A DNA stretch of 64,000 nucleotides from Pontibacter qinzhouensis (GTDB lineage Bacteria; Bacteroidota; Bacteroidia; Cytophagales; Hymenobacteraceae): contig NZ_VRTY01000014.1 in the NCBI RefSeq assembly GCF_008017455.1, forward strand, positions 20,325 through 84,324, in the 5' to 3' direction. The translations under genes were made by a program, and so were the position numbers. The notes below the pieces were generated by a model. That model was not told the DNA's origin. It saw nothing but the letters and a program-made list of their open reading frames with translations, and did no database searches. Below, piece after piece: positions 1-9,029 of this stretch (positions are counted from its first letter, which is position 1; every line of letters begins with the position of its first letter).

Positions 1-2
1 GC

Positions 3-854
3 TTTCGCAATGAGATCGACGGTATCAATAGGGTGCTGTCTAGGTATGCCTATGCCTCTCAACCCAAAGCTTCTGCCTATGCCGTTACGGAAGCAAAGCC
101 TTTTGACAAAAGCAGGTTTGTCGAATCGGAGGCCTCTGTTTTTAAGCTGCATTACCTAATCAAGGAACGAGGTCTCTCTAGCGAGACGGTGCAGCTGTTC
201 CTGCCTTACATTAGGCTAGTGCGGGACGCAGAGAAGGATAATGCCTATACCAATATCGCTTTCCCATTGCAAAGGCCAGCTAGCAGCGAAACGATAGGCT
301 ACGACCTTAGAAATTATGGCTTTAAGGGCGTGGCAGCGGGCAGCGACCGCAAGCACGGTGTCTGGGTAGCCGACTTTGCGCAGAATCCGGTTCTTACACG
401 CCATGTCTACTTTGCGGAGAACCCTATAGATGCCATGAGCTTCTATCAGCTGGAGAAGGATAAGCGGGACTTCAGCAACTCCGTGTTCGTCTCGTTTGGC
501 GGGGGAATGTCGAGAATGCAGGTGGAGCTTTCCCTGAAGGCTTGGCCGCATGCCCAAAAGCATACCATTTTCGATAACGATTACCAGGGAAAGATCTATG
601 ATATCTATCTGGCCACGGCGATAGCAGGTAAGCCTTACACCTTTACAAAGAATGCCGACAGTATTACCTTCAACTTGGATGAGAAAAAGTTTGATATTCC
701 CGTAGACAAGCTGAGCCTTTTTGCCTTTGAGAAGAACTCCGGTATTCGTTCCGGACTTCAGGTGCATAAGCCCCTTGGCCATAAAGACTATAACGACATC
801 ATACATCCCAAAAACGACCAGGAGAACCGTATCCCTATGAAAGTGAAGCTATGA
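3..854 (+). CDS. Toprim-domain (DUF3991-type) mobile primase-like protein, 5' end outside window
   Basis: The frame is open to the left edge, so the gene starts outside the window; only the C-terminal part is seen. The sequence carries a Toprim-like core: an acidic turn in FAENPIDAMS, a glycine-rich strand (SFGGGMS) and the metal-binding pair in IFDNDYQGK. Proteins with a CHC2 zinc finger followed by DUF3991/Toprim are primase-like proteins of Bacteroidota plasmids and conjugative elements. This fits a mobile replicon, as does the Rep_3 relic at 39.3-39.8 kb. The N-terminal zinc finger cannot be seen. The family call is fairly sure; activity is inferred. Confidence 0.72.
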   Translation, partial: FRNEIDGINRVLSRYAYASQPKASAYAVTEAKPFDKSRFVESEASVFKLHYLIKERGLSSETVQLFLPYIRLVRDAEKDNAYTNIAFPLQRPASSETIGYDLRNYGFKGVAAGSDRKHGVWVADFAQNPVLTRHVYFAENPIDAMSFYQLEKDKRDFSNSVFVSFGGGMSRMQVELSLKAWPHAQKHTIFDNDYQGKIYDIYLATAIAGKPYTFTKNADSITFNLDEKKFDIPVDKLSLFAFEKNSGIRSGLQVHKPLGHKDYNDIIHPKNDQENRIPMKVKL

Positions 855-990
855 TCTAGAATCTAGTATAGTAGTCAAAGACTTTAGAAGAGGAAATGCA
901 GTTTCTGTGTCTCGTTTGGCTGTTCCGGTTAATTACGTTTCCGTAGATAATATTTTTTCACCTAACTATAAACCCTTTAATTCTTAGGCT

Positions 991-1434
991 ATGAAAAAGC
1001 TGTCTTTCTTCTCCCTTCTGTTGTGCATAATTCTACTTTTTACTGGTTGTGACAAAGACAGTGATGACCCGGTGCTGCCCGATACAGCTACCTATCGGGT
1101 CGATTACAGCCAGTCTGGGGATTATGAGAAATTCATTAAGATTATTACTATTGGAGGTGGCGATTTCAAAGTTAGGGGCACTACCGAAGCTATGCCGCCC
1201 GTATTATTTGATGGGAACCTTTCGGGGGCGTCCTATTCCTATGAGGCGGATAATGTAAGGGAACTCACCATACACGCTGCCAATGAATTTAGTGCTGTGG
1301 AGGATGGTCCTGCTTCCATGCAGATGCGCTTTGTTATTTACAAGAACGGCAAGCAGATTGATGTGAAGTCCTTCAATTACAATGAGGCTTCAGGAGAAAA
1401 GAACGAGTACTTGCATTACAAAGCAAGTGAATGA
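991..1434 (+). CDS. Small lipoprotein of unknown function
   Basis: The 147-aa product starts with a lysine pair and a hydrophobic stretch ending in the lipobox LFTGC (Cys20), followed by an acidic linker (DKDSDDP) that in Bacteroidota favours export to the outer membrane surface. The remainder looks like a small beta-sandwich, with alternating hydrophobic residues and a YRVDYSQSGDY start. I do not recognise a family. It stands alone between the Toprim gene and a bidirectional terminator, with a purine-poor start region typical of Bacteroidota. Confidence 0.7.
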   Translation: MKKLSFFSLLLCIILLFTGCDKDSDDPVLPDTATYRVDYSQSGDYEKFIKIITIGGGDFKVRGTTEAMPPVLFDGNLSGASYSYEADNVRELTIHAANEFSAVEDGPASMQMRFVIYKNGKQIDVKSFNYNEASGEKNEYLHYKASE

Positions 1435-1472
1435 GTAGGGGCTTGAGGATTTATTTTGTTAATAATCTACAG

Positions 1473-1522
1473 GAGCAAAACAAGCATATGCTTTGCATAA
1501 GGAGCATATGCTTGTTTTGCTC
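1473..1522. terminator. Long bidirectional hairpin terminator
   Basis: A 19-bp perfect inverted repeat (arms 1473-1491 and 1504-1522, 12-nt loop) contains A- and T-runs, so each strand offers a stem with a short U-run. It lies between the convergent lipoprotein and chrA genes and most likely stops transcription from both. Confidence 0.75.
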
Positions 1523-1563
1523 TCATGGTGGTTAAGAAGCCTGAAGTATCCTGTCATGGTCGT

Positions 1564-2781
1564 TTATACAATCGTGTGCCAAAGCATACCTATCAGTCCA
1601 GCACCCAGAATTACAAACACCACTGTGAATTTTGATTTGATCCGGTACAGCATAAGCAGGGATACAGCGAACACGAATAGGGTAAACCAATCTGTAATGG
1701 TTGTTCTGAAAAGCTGAATCGCCGTCATCGCTATCAACCCTACCACCCCAGCAGTTACCCCGTCCAGGAAGCTGTGCAGCGCCTTGTTCTCGATTACCTT
1801 TTCCATCAAGCCATGTCCCAGGAGGGTAAAGGAGAAAGCGGGGAGAAAGATGGCGAACGTCATAATCACTGTCCCAAGCCACCCCGCCCCAAAGTACCCC
1901 ACAAAGGTAGAGAAGATGATAAGTGGCGCGGGAAGTACACCGGAAAGCGCAATGCCATCAATAAACTGTCGGTTCGTTAGCCAGCCATAGTTGATGACCG
2001 CGTCCTGCTGAATAAACGGAATAACGGTATACGCGCCGCCAAAGGTCAGCAGGCCCGCCTTCAATCCTGCCCAAAAGACAGCAAGGGGCGAATAGCTACT
2101 TGTAGATGAGCCCGTTTCAGGTACGGGTGCGGCAGTCTGTAGCTGCAGCACTTCAGGGTTGAACAGCAGGACACTGGCAATGGCAAGCGCTGCCCCGCAA
2201 AGGGCGACATAGGCTCTTTGCCCCTTCATCCAGAAGACATAGGCCAGCCCTGCCAGGGGGAGAACAATAAAGAAACCCACTCCGCAGAAGTAGGCAATGA
2301 AAGCGGCTGCAGCCACCGCAATCAATTTCACGTTTGTAAGCGAGTGTTTCCCTATCCGGTGAACGGCTGCAAAGATAAGGGCGATAACCGCGGCTTGGAA
2401 ACCTATAAAAACAGCCTTAAGTATTGGAGAGTCAATCCCGATGCTGACGTAAAGCCACGTGAGCAGCAGCATGAGGACAAAGCCGGGAAGCATAAAGGCA
2501 AGCCCTGCGAGAAACCCGCCAAGCCTGCCTCCTGCGACCATCCCGAAATAGACGCACAATTCGTGTGCCTCTGGCCCAGGCAGCACTTGGTAAACGGCAA
2601 GAATTCTGTTGAACCGTTCCTTAGACACCCACTCTTCCTCTTCCACCAATTCCCGCTTTATCATGGCTATCTGTGCCACCGGGCCGCCCCAGGCAAGAAA
2701 CCCGAACTTTAGGAAGCGTAGGAAAATCTGTATTTTCGTCTGACGAATAACAGTCGTGCCTGGAGATTCTTTCATATGCAT
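1564..2781 (-). CDS. chrA: Chromate transporter ChrA (copy 1)
   Basis: This 405-aa polytopic membrane protein is of the CHR family, long-chain type with two homologous halves. The N-terminal half has FGFLAWGGPVAQIAM and the conserved VLPGPEAHELCVYFG; the C-terminal half has the matching FGGAYTVIPFIQQDAV and PAPLIIFSTFVGYFGAG. CHR proteins export chromate (or sulfate-like oxyanions) using the membrane potential. It lies downstream of, and on the same strand as, a ChrB-domain/AraC regulator. A very similar second copy lies at 25304-26527. The start could be codon 1 or codon 3, both ATG. The closest alternative is a transporter of a related oxyanion. Confidence 0.93.
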   Translation of the reverse strand: MHMKESPGTTVIRQTKIQIFLRFLKFGFLAWGGPVAQIAMIKRELVEEEEWVSKERFNRILAVYQVLPGPEAHELCVYFGMVAGGRLGGFLAGLAFMLPGFVLMLLLTWLYVSIGIDSPILKAVFIGFQAAVIALIFAAVHRIGKHSLTNVKLIAVAAAAFIAYFCGVGFFIVLPLAGLAYVFWMKGQRAYVALCGAALAIASVLLFNPEVLQLQTAAPVPETGSSTSSYSPLAVFWAGLKAGLLTFGGAYTVIPFIQQDAVINYGWLTNRQFIDGIALSGVLPAPLIIFSTFVGYFGAGWLGTVIMTFAIFLPAFSFTLLGHGLMEKVIENKALHSFLDGVTAGVVGLIAMTAIQLFRTTITDWFTLFVFAVSLLMLYRIKSKFTVVFVILGAGLIGMLWHTIV

Positions 2782-2915
2782 AAAATAAGTATGTAAAAAG
2801 CTTCTTTAAAGCTTAGCTTAGAGACAGGTGTGGCAATTCGCTCATGTCTATCCGTCTGTCGCTTACTTACTTAGTGCAATGATAGGGAGCTAAACCGATT
2901 ATTAATAGAACAGCT

Positions 2916-3779
2916 TTAACCTTTTGCAATTTCTTTACCTTTTATGATCCCTTTTCTGAAATTAGAGGGTTTCACACCGGTTTGGCTTTTGAACATCCTG
3001 GAAAAGTGGCTTTGGTCAGAGAAGCCGACCAGGTAAGCGATCTCGGATAGGGAATGACTTGTATGATAGAGCAGATGAATGGCCTTTTCAATACGAAGCT
3101 TCCGGATGTACTCCCCAAACGTGAGGCTGTCGAAGTACTTGGGGAACTGGCGGGACAGATAAGCCGGGTGCAGATCCAGTTCCTCTGATATCTTAGTCAG
3201 GTTGGGGACCAGGTTCCTGTCTATCTGGTCCTGGATGATTTTTTTTAAAGGAAGGCCCCAGTCTGGCATTTTCCTGTGGGTTTCCTCTTCCTGGGCAAGG
3301 TGCTGATGGAGCACCCGCTGCAACAGGCTCTCTGTCGGGTTCTGGGTATGCGTCTCATTTTGCAGGTACTTAGCCCAGCTGTAGAGGGCATCGTAGATAA
3401 GCATGCCCCTTTCAAGCAGCTCATAGTCATCCCTGAAGTTAAAGGCAAGGCCGGCGGATATAGCCCATAGGCCGGCGGATTGGCTGCTGATGCTGTGGTT
3501 GTCTGTGTCTGCCCCGCGTACGGCCAGGGCCATGGTATGCAAGGCGGCGTCTTTGAGGTTATACTTCTCGATAAAATAGTCGAAGGTGCAGCGGTCTTCG
3601 TAGTGGCTGAACTCGACATCGGGTACGTCAAAGGGAATAGCCTGCAGCGCCTTAGCCTGCGCTATCACCTCTTTGGCTGGCACGTATATGATTTCGGCCT
3701 TCGCGTCGATAAACCTCTTGATTAACCAGGGGCAGGCCAGGCGGTCAATCTTGGGGCGCTCTCGGGTAATCCACTTCAT
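2916..3779 (-). CDS. ChrB-domain protein fused to an AraC-type DNA-binding domain (copy 1)
   Basis: Residues 1-135 match the chromate-resistance ChrB C-terminal domain: WITRERPKIDRLACPWLI, the acidic/His cluster HYEDRCTFD, and RGADTDNH. Residues about 178-275 form an AraC/XylS double helix-turn-helix, including SEIAYLVGFSDQSHFSRMFK. The fusion therefore looks like a one-component chromate sensor-regulator, with the ChrB part as putative ligand or redox domain. It sits about 135 bp upstream of chrA on the same strand and probably controls it. The ATG at 3779 directly begins MKWITRE. The usual proteobacterial ChrB has a different N-terminal regulatory domain, so this architecture is unusual. 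The regulatory role is inferred. Confidence 0.85.
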   Translation of the reverse strand: MKWITRERPKIDRLACPWLIKRFIDAKAEIIYVPAKEVIAQAKALQAIPFDVPDVEFSHYEDRCTFDYFIEKYNLKDAALHTMALAVRGADTDNHSISSQSAGLWAISAGLAFNFRDDYELLERGMLIYDALYSWAKYLQNETHTQNPTESLLQRVLHQHLAQEEETHRKMPDWGLPLKKIIQDQIDRNLVPNLTKISEELDLHPAYLSRQFPKYFDSLTFGEYIRKLRIEKAIHLLYHTSHSLSEIAYLVGFSDQSHFSRMFKSQTGVKPSNFRKGIIKGKEIAKG

Positions 3780-3936
3780 AAGGTAAATTAATTGTACAGT
3801 CTTGAACTGTCTTGTTGGATCCAGCTTTAGGGTTTGATGTCTCTAACTCAACAATCCGGACAGTGGCTTAAAAAAGAACTAATGGCCAGTAGTATTATTT
3901 TAATGCAGAATTACCCCCTTGCATGCCAGGTCATAC

Positions 3937-4503
3937 TCAAAAAGCTATTCCCAATTGAAGCCCTACCGTTATAGCGGTAGGGTGTTTGTTTCCAAATCGT
4001 ACCGGTACGGGAAGTGCTGCAAAGTAGCTACTGTTTTTGTTTCTGATAATGGCCCTGCTTAGAACGGGTGTGAAGCCATATCGGCCGGAGGTCTCGAAAG
4101 CTGCACGGCCAGCAAAGGTAAAGCCATTACCTAATGCTACTAATATACCAGGATGAAACAAAAAATTACTCATTCTGCTCGTTCTGTTCTCGACCCTTAT
4201 GAAAGGAACTGCCTCAAAGGTGAACCCTACTCTGGCACTTTTCCAGATATTGATACCAGTAGGCATACCAACTACATAGTGGTCATTGAAATTCGTAGTA
4301 GTGCCTTCTTTGCTGAAAGTCACTAGTGGATGGATTATTCCCACGTATCCGGCTACTTTGGGATAGGTTACGGGCGGTACCTGTGCCAGGCTATGGGCTT
4401 GCCCGAAGAAAAAGGCAAGAAATACAGTAAGGAGTATGCAAGCAATGCTTTTAGTAAATCCTGCATTGGAAGTTCTCTTTACAGTAGCGTGTAAGTGAAG
4501 CAT
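3937..4503 (-). CDS. Predicted outer-membrane beta-barrel protein, unknown function
   Basis: The 188-aa product has a hydrophobic signal segment (ACILLTVFLAFFFGQAHSLAQ) ending near residue 40, then alternating hydrophobic/polar strands rich in Gly and aromatic residues and an aromatic C-terminus (GLQLGIAF), typical of small outer-membrane barrels. The real start may be further in than the listed ATG, because about 18 residues precede the signal peptide. It is upstream of the ChrB-AraC gene on the same strand, 157 bp away, so it may be cotranscribed or just adjacent. No family recognised. Confidence 0.6.
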   Translation of the reverse strand: MLHLHATVKRTSNAGFTKSIACILLTVFLAFFFGQAHSLAQVPPVTYPKVAGYVGIIHPLVTFSKEGTTTNFNDHYVVGMPTGINIWKSARVGFTFEAVPFIRVENRTSRMSNFLFHPGILVALGNGFTFAGRAAFETSGRYGFTPVLSRAIIRNKNSSYFAALPVPVRFGNKHPTAITVGLQLGIAF

Positions 4504-4901
4504 GGAATCTAATGGTTTGTTTCAAACTGCAATGATAGGAAGGGATTAACAAACAAAATAGAACCCAGTTAACCTTTTGTATTAAATTAACATTTTACAC
4601 TTTAAAAGCTTTTTGCTGTAAAAATCGTAACATAACAAATAGCATTAGCAGGTAAGACAAGATAAGATTTTAGTATACTCTCCTTTTTATAACCCATCCG
4701 ACCACAGAAAAAGCCAGGTAAAAGGTAAAGCATGTCCTAAAGGTTAAAATCCTTCTATTATGTCTAATGCAGAATACCTAACCTTGCAAGGTTACCAAGG
4801 CAAAGGGAGGTACTGATGACCTCCGTGGCGGGGCAGATTCCGATTCATCTTTTACGTATTCAGACTGACCCCTCCGGATAAATGAAAAACAACAGAAAAC
4901 T
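4504..4901. other. Intergenic region between divergent genes, with palindromes near the iron-transport operon
   Basis: No coding remnant is apparent. The right half holds a 16-bp palindrome (4779-4794) and a 6-bp-stem hairpin (arms 4806-4811 and 4819-4824) about 80-120 bp upstream of the binding-protein gene. No clear TAnnTTTG promoter box was found. Confidence 0.5.
4779..4794. promoter_or_regulatory. 16-bp perfect palindrome upstream of ABC importer operon
   Basis: TAACCTTGCAAGGTTA is a perfect palindrome, followed 12 bp later by a small hairpin closed by GGAGGT/ACCTCC. Position and symmetry suggest an operator for a dimeric regulator of the ABC operon starting at 4902. It does not resemble the A+T-rich Fur-like sites near the TonB receptor, and the regulator is unknown. 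Confidence 0.35.
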
Positions 4902-5918
4902 ATGAAGGAAAAGCTATACAAAATCCTTGCGCTGCTCTTGGTTACTCTTAGCACGGGTTGCGGCGGGGGCAACGAAGGGGAGGTTGTGGTGTATACTTCC
5001 GTGGATCAGGTGTTCGCCGAGCCAATCCTGCATGATTTTGAGAGGGAGACCGGTATCAAAGTAAAGGCTGTATTTGACACCGAGGAAACAAAATCCACCG
5101 GGGTGCTCAACAGGTTGATCGCAGAGGCCAATAATCCCCAATGCGACCTTTTCTGGAGCGGGGACCCGGTCCGAGCCAATGTCCTGAAGCAAAAAGGCAT
5201 CAGCCAGCCCTTCTCTCCGGAGGCCGCCCAGACCATTCCCGGTCACTTTATTGATGAGGAGAAACACTGGACAGGCTTTTCCTCCCGGGCCAGAGTCCTT
5301 ATCTACAACAAAGACCTCCTTCCTGCCAATCAGGTGCCCACTTCCATCTTCGACCTGACCAAAGAGGAGTATCGGGGAAAAGTGACAGTTGCCAATCCCC
5401 TTTTTGGCACCACCTCTTTTCACATGGCGGCCATTTTCGCTGCGCTAGGGGATGAGCAGGCAAAGAAGTGGCTCGATGACCTGAAGGCAAACAACGTGGT
5501 GATAGCCACCAGCAACGGAGATGTAAAGAAGCGGGTTGCCAATGGGGAGGTATGGCTCGGTCTTACCGACACGGATGATGCCAACGAGGCCATGAAGGAA
5601 GGGGCACCCATAGGTGTCGTGTTTTTAGGGCAGCAAGACATTGGCACCTTGATTATCCCTAACACCCTTTCCTTAATAAAGGGCTCTCCCAACCCTGAGG
5701 AGGCCCAAAGGCTGGCAAACTATCTGATGAGTGAGGAGACACAGTTAAAACTGGCACACTCGAGTGCCCAGATGCCGCTGAGCAAAGGGGTAGAAGTGCC
5801 GGAGGGCGTGTTCTCCCTTGATAAGGTAAAGCCGATGCGGGTGGATTATGACAAGTCGTCCAAAAAGCTGGAGGAAATTCAGCCTTACCTGAAAGAATGG
5901 GTGGAAACAAACATGTAA
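4902..5918 (+). CDS. ABC transporter substrate-binding lipoprotein, Fe(III)-type
   Basis: This 338-aa protein has a lipoprotein signal (LLVTLSTGC, Cys20) and the periplasmic binding-protein fold of the FbpA/AfuA group: VVVYTSVDQVFAEPILHDFE at the start of the mature domain, then CDLFWSGDP and GVLNRLIAEANNP. It would capture ferric ion or a ferric chelate and deliver it to the permease encoded 16 bp downstream. Operon order binding protein, permease, ATPase is standard for this class. Other substrates of the same family (thiamine, phosphonate, putrescine-like) cannot be excluded, but the neighbouring FetAB-type genes favour iron. Confidence 0.85.
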   Translation: MKEKLYKILALLLVTLSTGCGGGNEGEVVVYTSVDQVFAEPILHDFERETGIKVKAVFDTEETKSTGVLNRLIAEANNPQCDLFWSGDPVRANVLKQKGISQPFSPEAAQTIPGHFIDEEKHWTGFSSRARVLIYNKDLLPANQVPTSIFDLTKEEYRGKVTVANPLFGTTSFHMAAIFAALGDEQAKKWLDDLKANNVVIATSNGDVKKRVANGEVWLGLTDTDDANEAMKEGAPIGVVFLGQQDIGTLIIPNTLSLIKGSPNPEEAQRLANYLMSEETQLKLAHSSAQMPLSKGVEVPEGVFSLDKVKPMRVDYDKSSKKLEEIQPYLKEWVETNM

Positions 5919-5934
5919 GTAAGCATTTGAGCAG

Positions 5935-7494
5935 ATGAGCAGAATTTACCTCTGGGCTTTATCATTCCTGTTTGTGGCAATAGCGTTATTGCCCATCCTT
6001 TACCTGGTGTCACATTCTCTGGGAATCGGAAGTGAAATAGAGCTGGGGGCATACACTGCCTTGCTGAGAGGCCGGACGGTTCGGCTTTTGCTCCACACTG
6101 TTGGCATAGGGGCAGCCGTGGCGATCAGCGCGACCTTTTTAGGGTTGGTGCTGGGGTTTATCATCAGCAAGAACAACCTGCGGCATGGGCAGCTGCTCAC
6201 CATCCTGCTGTTGGTCCCGCTGTTCCTGCCCCCCTACATCTTTGCTGTGGCCTGGGTTGACTTTTTTGTGGTGCTGGGCATGAGCCCCAGTGTTATTTAT
6301 AGCCCGGCTGGAGCCATTTTCGTTCTTACCATCATCTACACACCCATTGCCATGCTCCTGCTTTCTAACTCTCTCCAGAATATAAATGCCAGCCTGGAGG
6401 AGGCGGCCATGATCATGGTACCCTATAGAGAGGCCTTCTTCCGCATCATTCTGCCCTTGGTTAAGCCTGCTCTCCTATCTTCCGGCCTGCTTATCTTTAT
6501 CTTAGCCATATCCGAGTTTTCTGTTCCTGCTTTTCTGTCGGTACAGGTGATGACGACGGAGATATTTACACAATTCTCGGCTTTCTATGATTTCGACTCG
6601 GCCATCATCCTGTCAGGCTCCCTAATTTTTCTTTGCACCATCGGGTTGCTGGCAGAGTCAAGCTATTTGACAGACAAGCCTTTCCTGACGATAGGAAGCC
6701 GAAACGGACGGTCCGGGTATACCGCCTCCGATAAGGATAAAAAGAAATGGCTGGCTGTCGCAGGGGGCTACCTCTTTTGCTCAACACTGGTCCCTATCGC
6801 TTTACTGGCCGTGCAGGCGCTCTCTCCTGGGTTGCAGCACCTGGCACAGGCTTTCGACTACCTGAAGGCAGAGATGTGGCAAACGTTTTTATACGCCTGT
6901 TGGGGTGCTTTGCTCCTCGTCCTGTTTGGTTTTGGATTTTCCTACCTGAAAGGAAGAAAGACCGCCCGGGCTGTGGATTTTATGTTAATCCTCTCTTTCG
7001 CTTTGCCTTCTGTGGTAACAGGAATAGCTCTGATCAGATACTATAACACGCCTGCCCTCAACTTCATCTACACCAGCCCGCTCATCATCATCATCGCTTA
7101 CCTGATGCGGTACCTGTTCGTGGCGGAGAAAATCCTGCATAACCGGCTGATGCAGATTCCGGCCAGCCTGGAGCAGGCGGCCCTGGTGAGCGGCGCCACA
7201 AAGTGGGGGGCGCTCTGGCAGATAACGGTACCCCTTGTGGCCGACGCCTTATTCGGAGCCTTTGTCATAAGCTTTATCTTCTGTATGGGTGAACTGGGAA
7301 CAGCCATCATGGTCTATCCGCCGGGCACTTCGCTGCTTCCCATCAAGATCTTCACCATCATGGCGAACGCCCCGCAAAGCCTGACAAGCGCCATGTGCCT
7401 GGTGGCGCTGCTGTTCACCGGGAGCGTAACAGGGGGCCTGTTTGCCCTCTGGTACATTAAGAGAAGAGTAACTGCACGCTATGGCAGAAGTTGA
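5935..7494 (+). CDS. ABC transporter permease, Fe(III)-type, double domain
   Basis: The 519-aa inner-membrane protein has about twelve hydrophobic segments and two binding-protein-dependent permease modules. Each has an EAA loop: SLEEAAMIMVPYREAFFRIILP in the first half and SLEQAALVSGATKWGALWQITVP in the second. This FbpB-like two-in-one arrangement is usual for ferric importers. It follows the binding lipoprotein and overlaps the ATPase gene by 14 bp, which indicates translational coupling. Its role is to form the whole membrane channel of the importer. Confidence 0.9.
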   Translation: MSRIYLWALSFLFVAIALLPILYLVSHSLGIGSEIELGAYTALLRGRTVRLLLHTVGIGAAVAISATFLGLVLGFIISKNNLRHGQLLTILLLVPLFLPPYIFAVAWVDFFVVLGMSPSVIYSPAGAIFVLTIIYTPIAMLLLSNSLQNINASLEEAAMIMVPYREAFFRIILPLVKPALLSSGLLIFILAISEFSVPAFLSVQVMTTEIFTQFSAFYDFDSAIILSGSLIFLCTIGLLAESSYLTDKPFLTIGSRNGRSGYTASDKDKKKWLAVAGGYLFCSTLVPIALLAVQALSPGLQHLAQAFDYLKAEMWQTFLYACWGALLLVLFGFGFSYLKGRKTARAVDFMLILSFALPSVVTGIALIRYYNTPALNFIYTSPLIIIIAYLMRYLFVAEKILHNRLMQIPASLEQAALVSGATKWGALWQITVPLVADALFGAFVISFIFCMGELGTAIMVYPPGTSLLPIKIFTIMANAPQSLTSAMCLVALLFTGSVTGGLFALWYIKRRVTARYGRS

Positions 7495-8197
7495 GCTGAG
7501 GAATGTTTCTAAATCTTACGGGAAGAAACAGGTACTCCAGGATATTACGGTAGAGGTTAAGAAAGGCGACCTTGCCTGCCTTTTAGGCAGTTCTGGTTCC
7601 GGGAAGACCACTATCTTAAAATTGCTGGCCGGGTTTGAGGCACCGGACAGCGGGGAGATAAGCATCGGTGGTGAGGTAGTGAGCGGCAACGGGAAAGTGA
7701 CTGTCGCACCTCATAAGAGGGGAATCGGCTACATCTTCCAGGACCTGGCGCTGTGGCCGCACATGACGGCATTCGAGAACATAGCTTTCGGGCTAAAGGC
7801 CAGGAAGGAGCCAGATTATAGAATAAAAGTCCAGGAGACGGCAGAATGGCTTGGCGTGAAAGACTCGCTGGACAAGTACCCCTCCCAGTTATCAGGCGGC
7901 CAGCAACAATTAGTCGCTATTGGGCGAAGCCTAGTGCTCCAGCCCAGAGTCCTGCTGATGGATGAGCCGCTGGCCAACCTGGATGTGAAGCTGAAGAAAG
8001 TGGTGCGAGAAAAGATAATTGAGCTAAAGGAAGCGCTGGGGATTACCATTATCTACGTGTCCCATGACCACCGGGAGGCTTTTTCCCTGGCCTCCCAACT
8101 GATCATCCTCAACGGGGCCAGCGTGGAAGCAACAGGCACCCCGGAAGAGATACGGCAATCGGACAGTGCGTTCATTAAATACTTTATAGAGCTGTGA
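7481..8197 (+). CDS. ABC transporter ATP-binding protein, Fe(III)-type
   Basis: The 238-aa cytoplasmic ATPase shows Walker A GSSGSGKTT (residues 36-44), signature LSGGQQQ, Walker B VLLMDEPLANLD and the switch histidine in IYVSHDHREA. It lacks the long C-terminal regulatory (TOBE) domain of FbpC proteins, so it is a short version. The start overlaps the end of the permease gene. It energises the importer encoded by the two preceding genes. Confidence 0.9.
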   Translation: MAEVELRNVSKSYGKKQVLQDITVEVKKGDLACLLGSSGSGKTTILKLLAGFEAPDSGEISIGGEVVSGNGKVTVAPHKRGIGYIFQDLALWPHMTAFENIAFGLKARKEPDYRIKVQETAEWLGVKDSLDKYPSQLSGGQQQLVAIGRSLVLQPRVLLMDEPLANLDVKLKKVVREKIIELKEALGITIIYVSHDHREAFSLASQLIILNGASVEATGTPEEIRQSDSAFIKYFIEL

Positions 8198-8219
8198 TTT
8201 TAATTTAAATGCGATAAAG

Positions 8220-8981
8220 ATGCGAAAAATAAACTTAATAGGGCTGCTGGCAGGCGTTTGCTTTAGCTGTAATCAGCAAAACCAGCCGATCGGCACCACT
8301 GATAACGATACCCGGCAGGAAGAGGCCACTACCGTGACCACCCAACCTATAAGCCAACCGGAAGGGGTGAGACAAAATGTGGGGAACACCGTCTCCTTTG
8401 ATTTCGAGGAGGCGCCTGAAGGAAAGTTGCCGGAAAATTGGAGCGCTCATAAAACCGGCAAGGGAAGTGAGATTAACTGGGGGATTGTGAATGACAGCGG
8501 CAACAAAGTGCTGGCGCAGTTAGCCGGCGACAACCCTAACAACCACTTTAATGTGGCCGTAAACGACAGCATCACTGCCAGAAATGTTTCTTTGCAGGCC
8601 CGGCTCAAATCGTTAAGGGGTAGAATGGACCAGGGCGGCGGGTTTGTCTGGCGGTTCCAGGACCCCGGAAACTATTACGTGGTTCGGGCGAACCCCCTGG
8701 AGGATAACGTGGTGCTTTACAAGGTAGAAAAAGGGAAAAGGACAGATCTGCCTTTAGTAGGGCAGGGAAGGACTTACGGCACCAAGACTGAGGTGCAGGG
8801 TGATGGTTGGAATGATCTCCGGCTGGAAGCCCGTGACAGCCTCTTTACCGTGTACTATAACGAAATGGAGTTGTTCAGGGTCATTGACAAAACCTTCCCC
8901 CAGGCCGGCAAAGTTGGATTCTGGACCAAAGCCGATGCCGTGACCTATTTTGATGACCTGCAGGTAGAAGTATTACCGTAA
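8220..8981 (+). CDS. Lipoprotein with a LamG/DUF1080-like beta-sandwich
   Basis: The 253-aa product has a short signal with lipobox VCFSC (Cys17), a low-complexity Thr/Gln linker, and from about residue 55 a concanavalin-like sandwich (SFDFEEAPEGKLPENW, GGFVWRFQDPGNYYVVRANP, GKVGFWTKADAVTYFDDLQV). Such domains occur in DUF1080 and LamG proteins that bind glycans or other ligands outside the cell. It starts 22 bp after the ATPase gene and precedes a DUF1259 gene by 48 bp, so it belongs to the same transcription unit. A direct role in metal capture is only a guess. Confidence 0.7.
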   Translation: MRKINLIGLLAGVCFSCNQQNQPIGTTDNDTRQEEATTVTTQPISQPEGVRQNVGNTVSFDFEEAPEGKLPENWSAHKTGKGSEINWGIVNDSGNKVLAQLAGDNPNNHFNVAVNDSITARNVSLQARLKSLRGRMDQGGGFVWRFQDPGNYYVVRANPLEDNVVLYKVEKGKRTDLPLVGQGRTYGTKTEVQGDGWNDLRLEARDSLFTVYYNEMELFRVIDKTFPQAGKVGFWTKADAVTYFDDLQVEVLP

Positions 8982-9029
8982 GTATAATTTTAAACATAAA
9001 TTTTCAGATAAAAATTAACACTGGACTTC

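Noticed and set aside
4795..4901. Riboswitch upstream of the ABC importer
   Set aside because: The hairpins do not match the TPP, cobalamin, Mn or NiCo consensus elements that I could recall.
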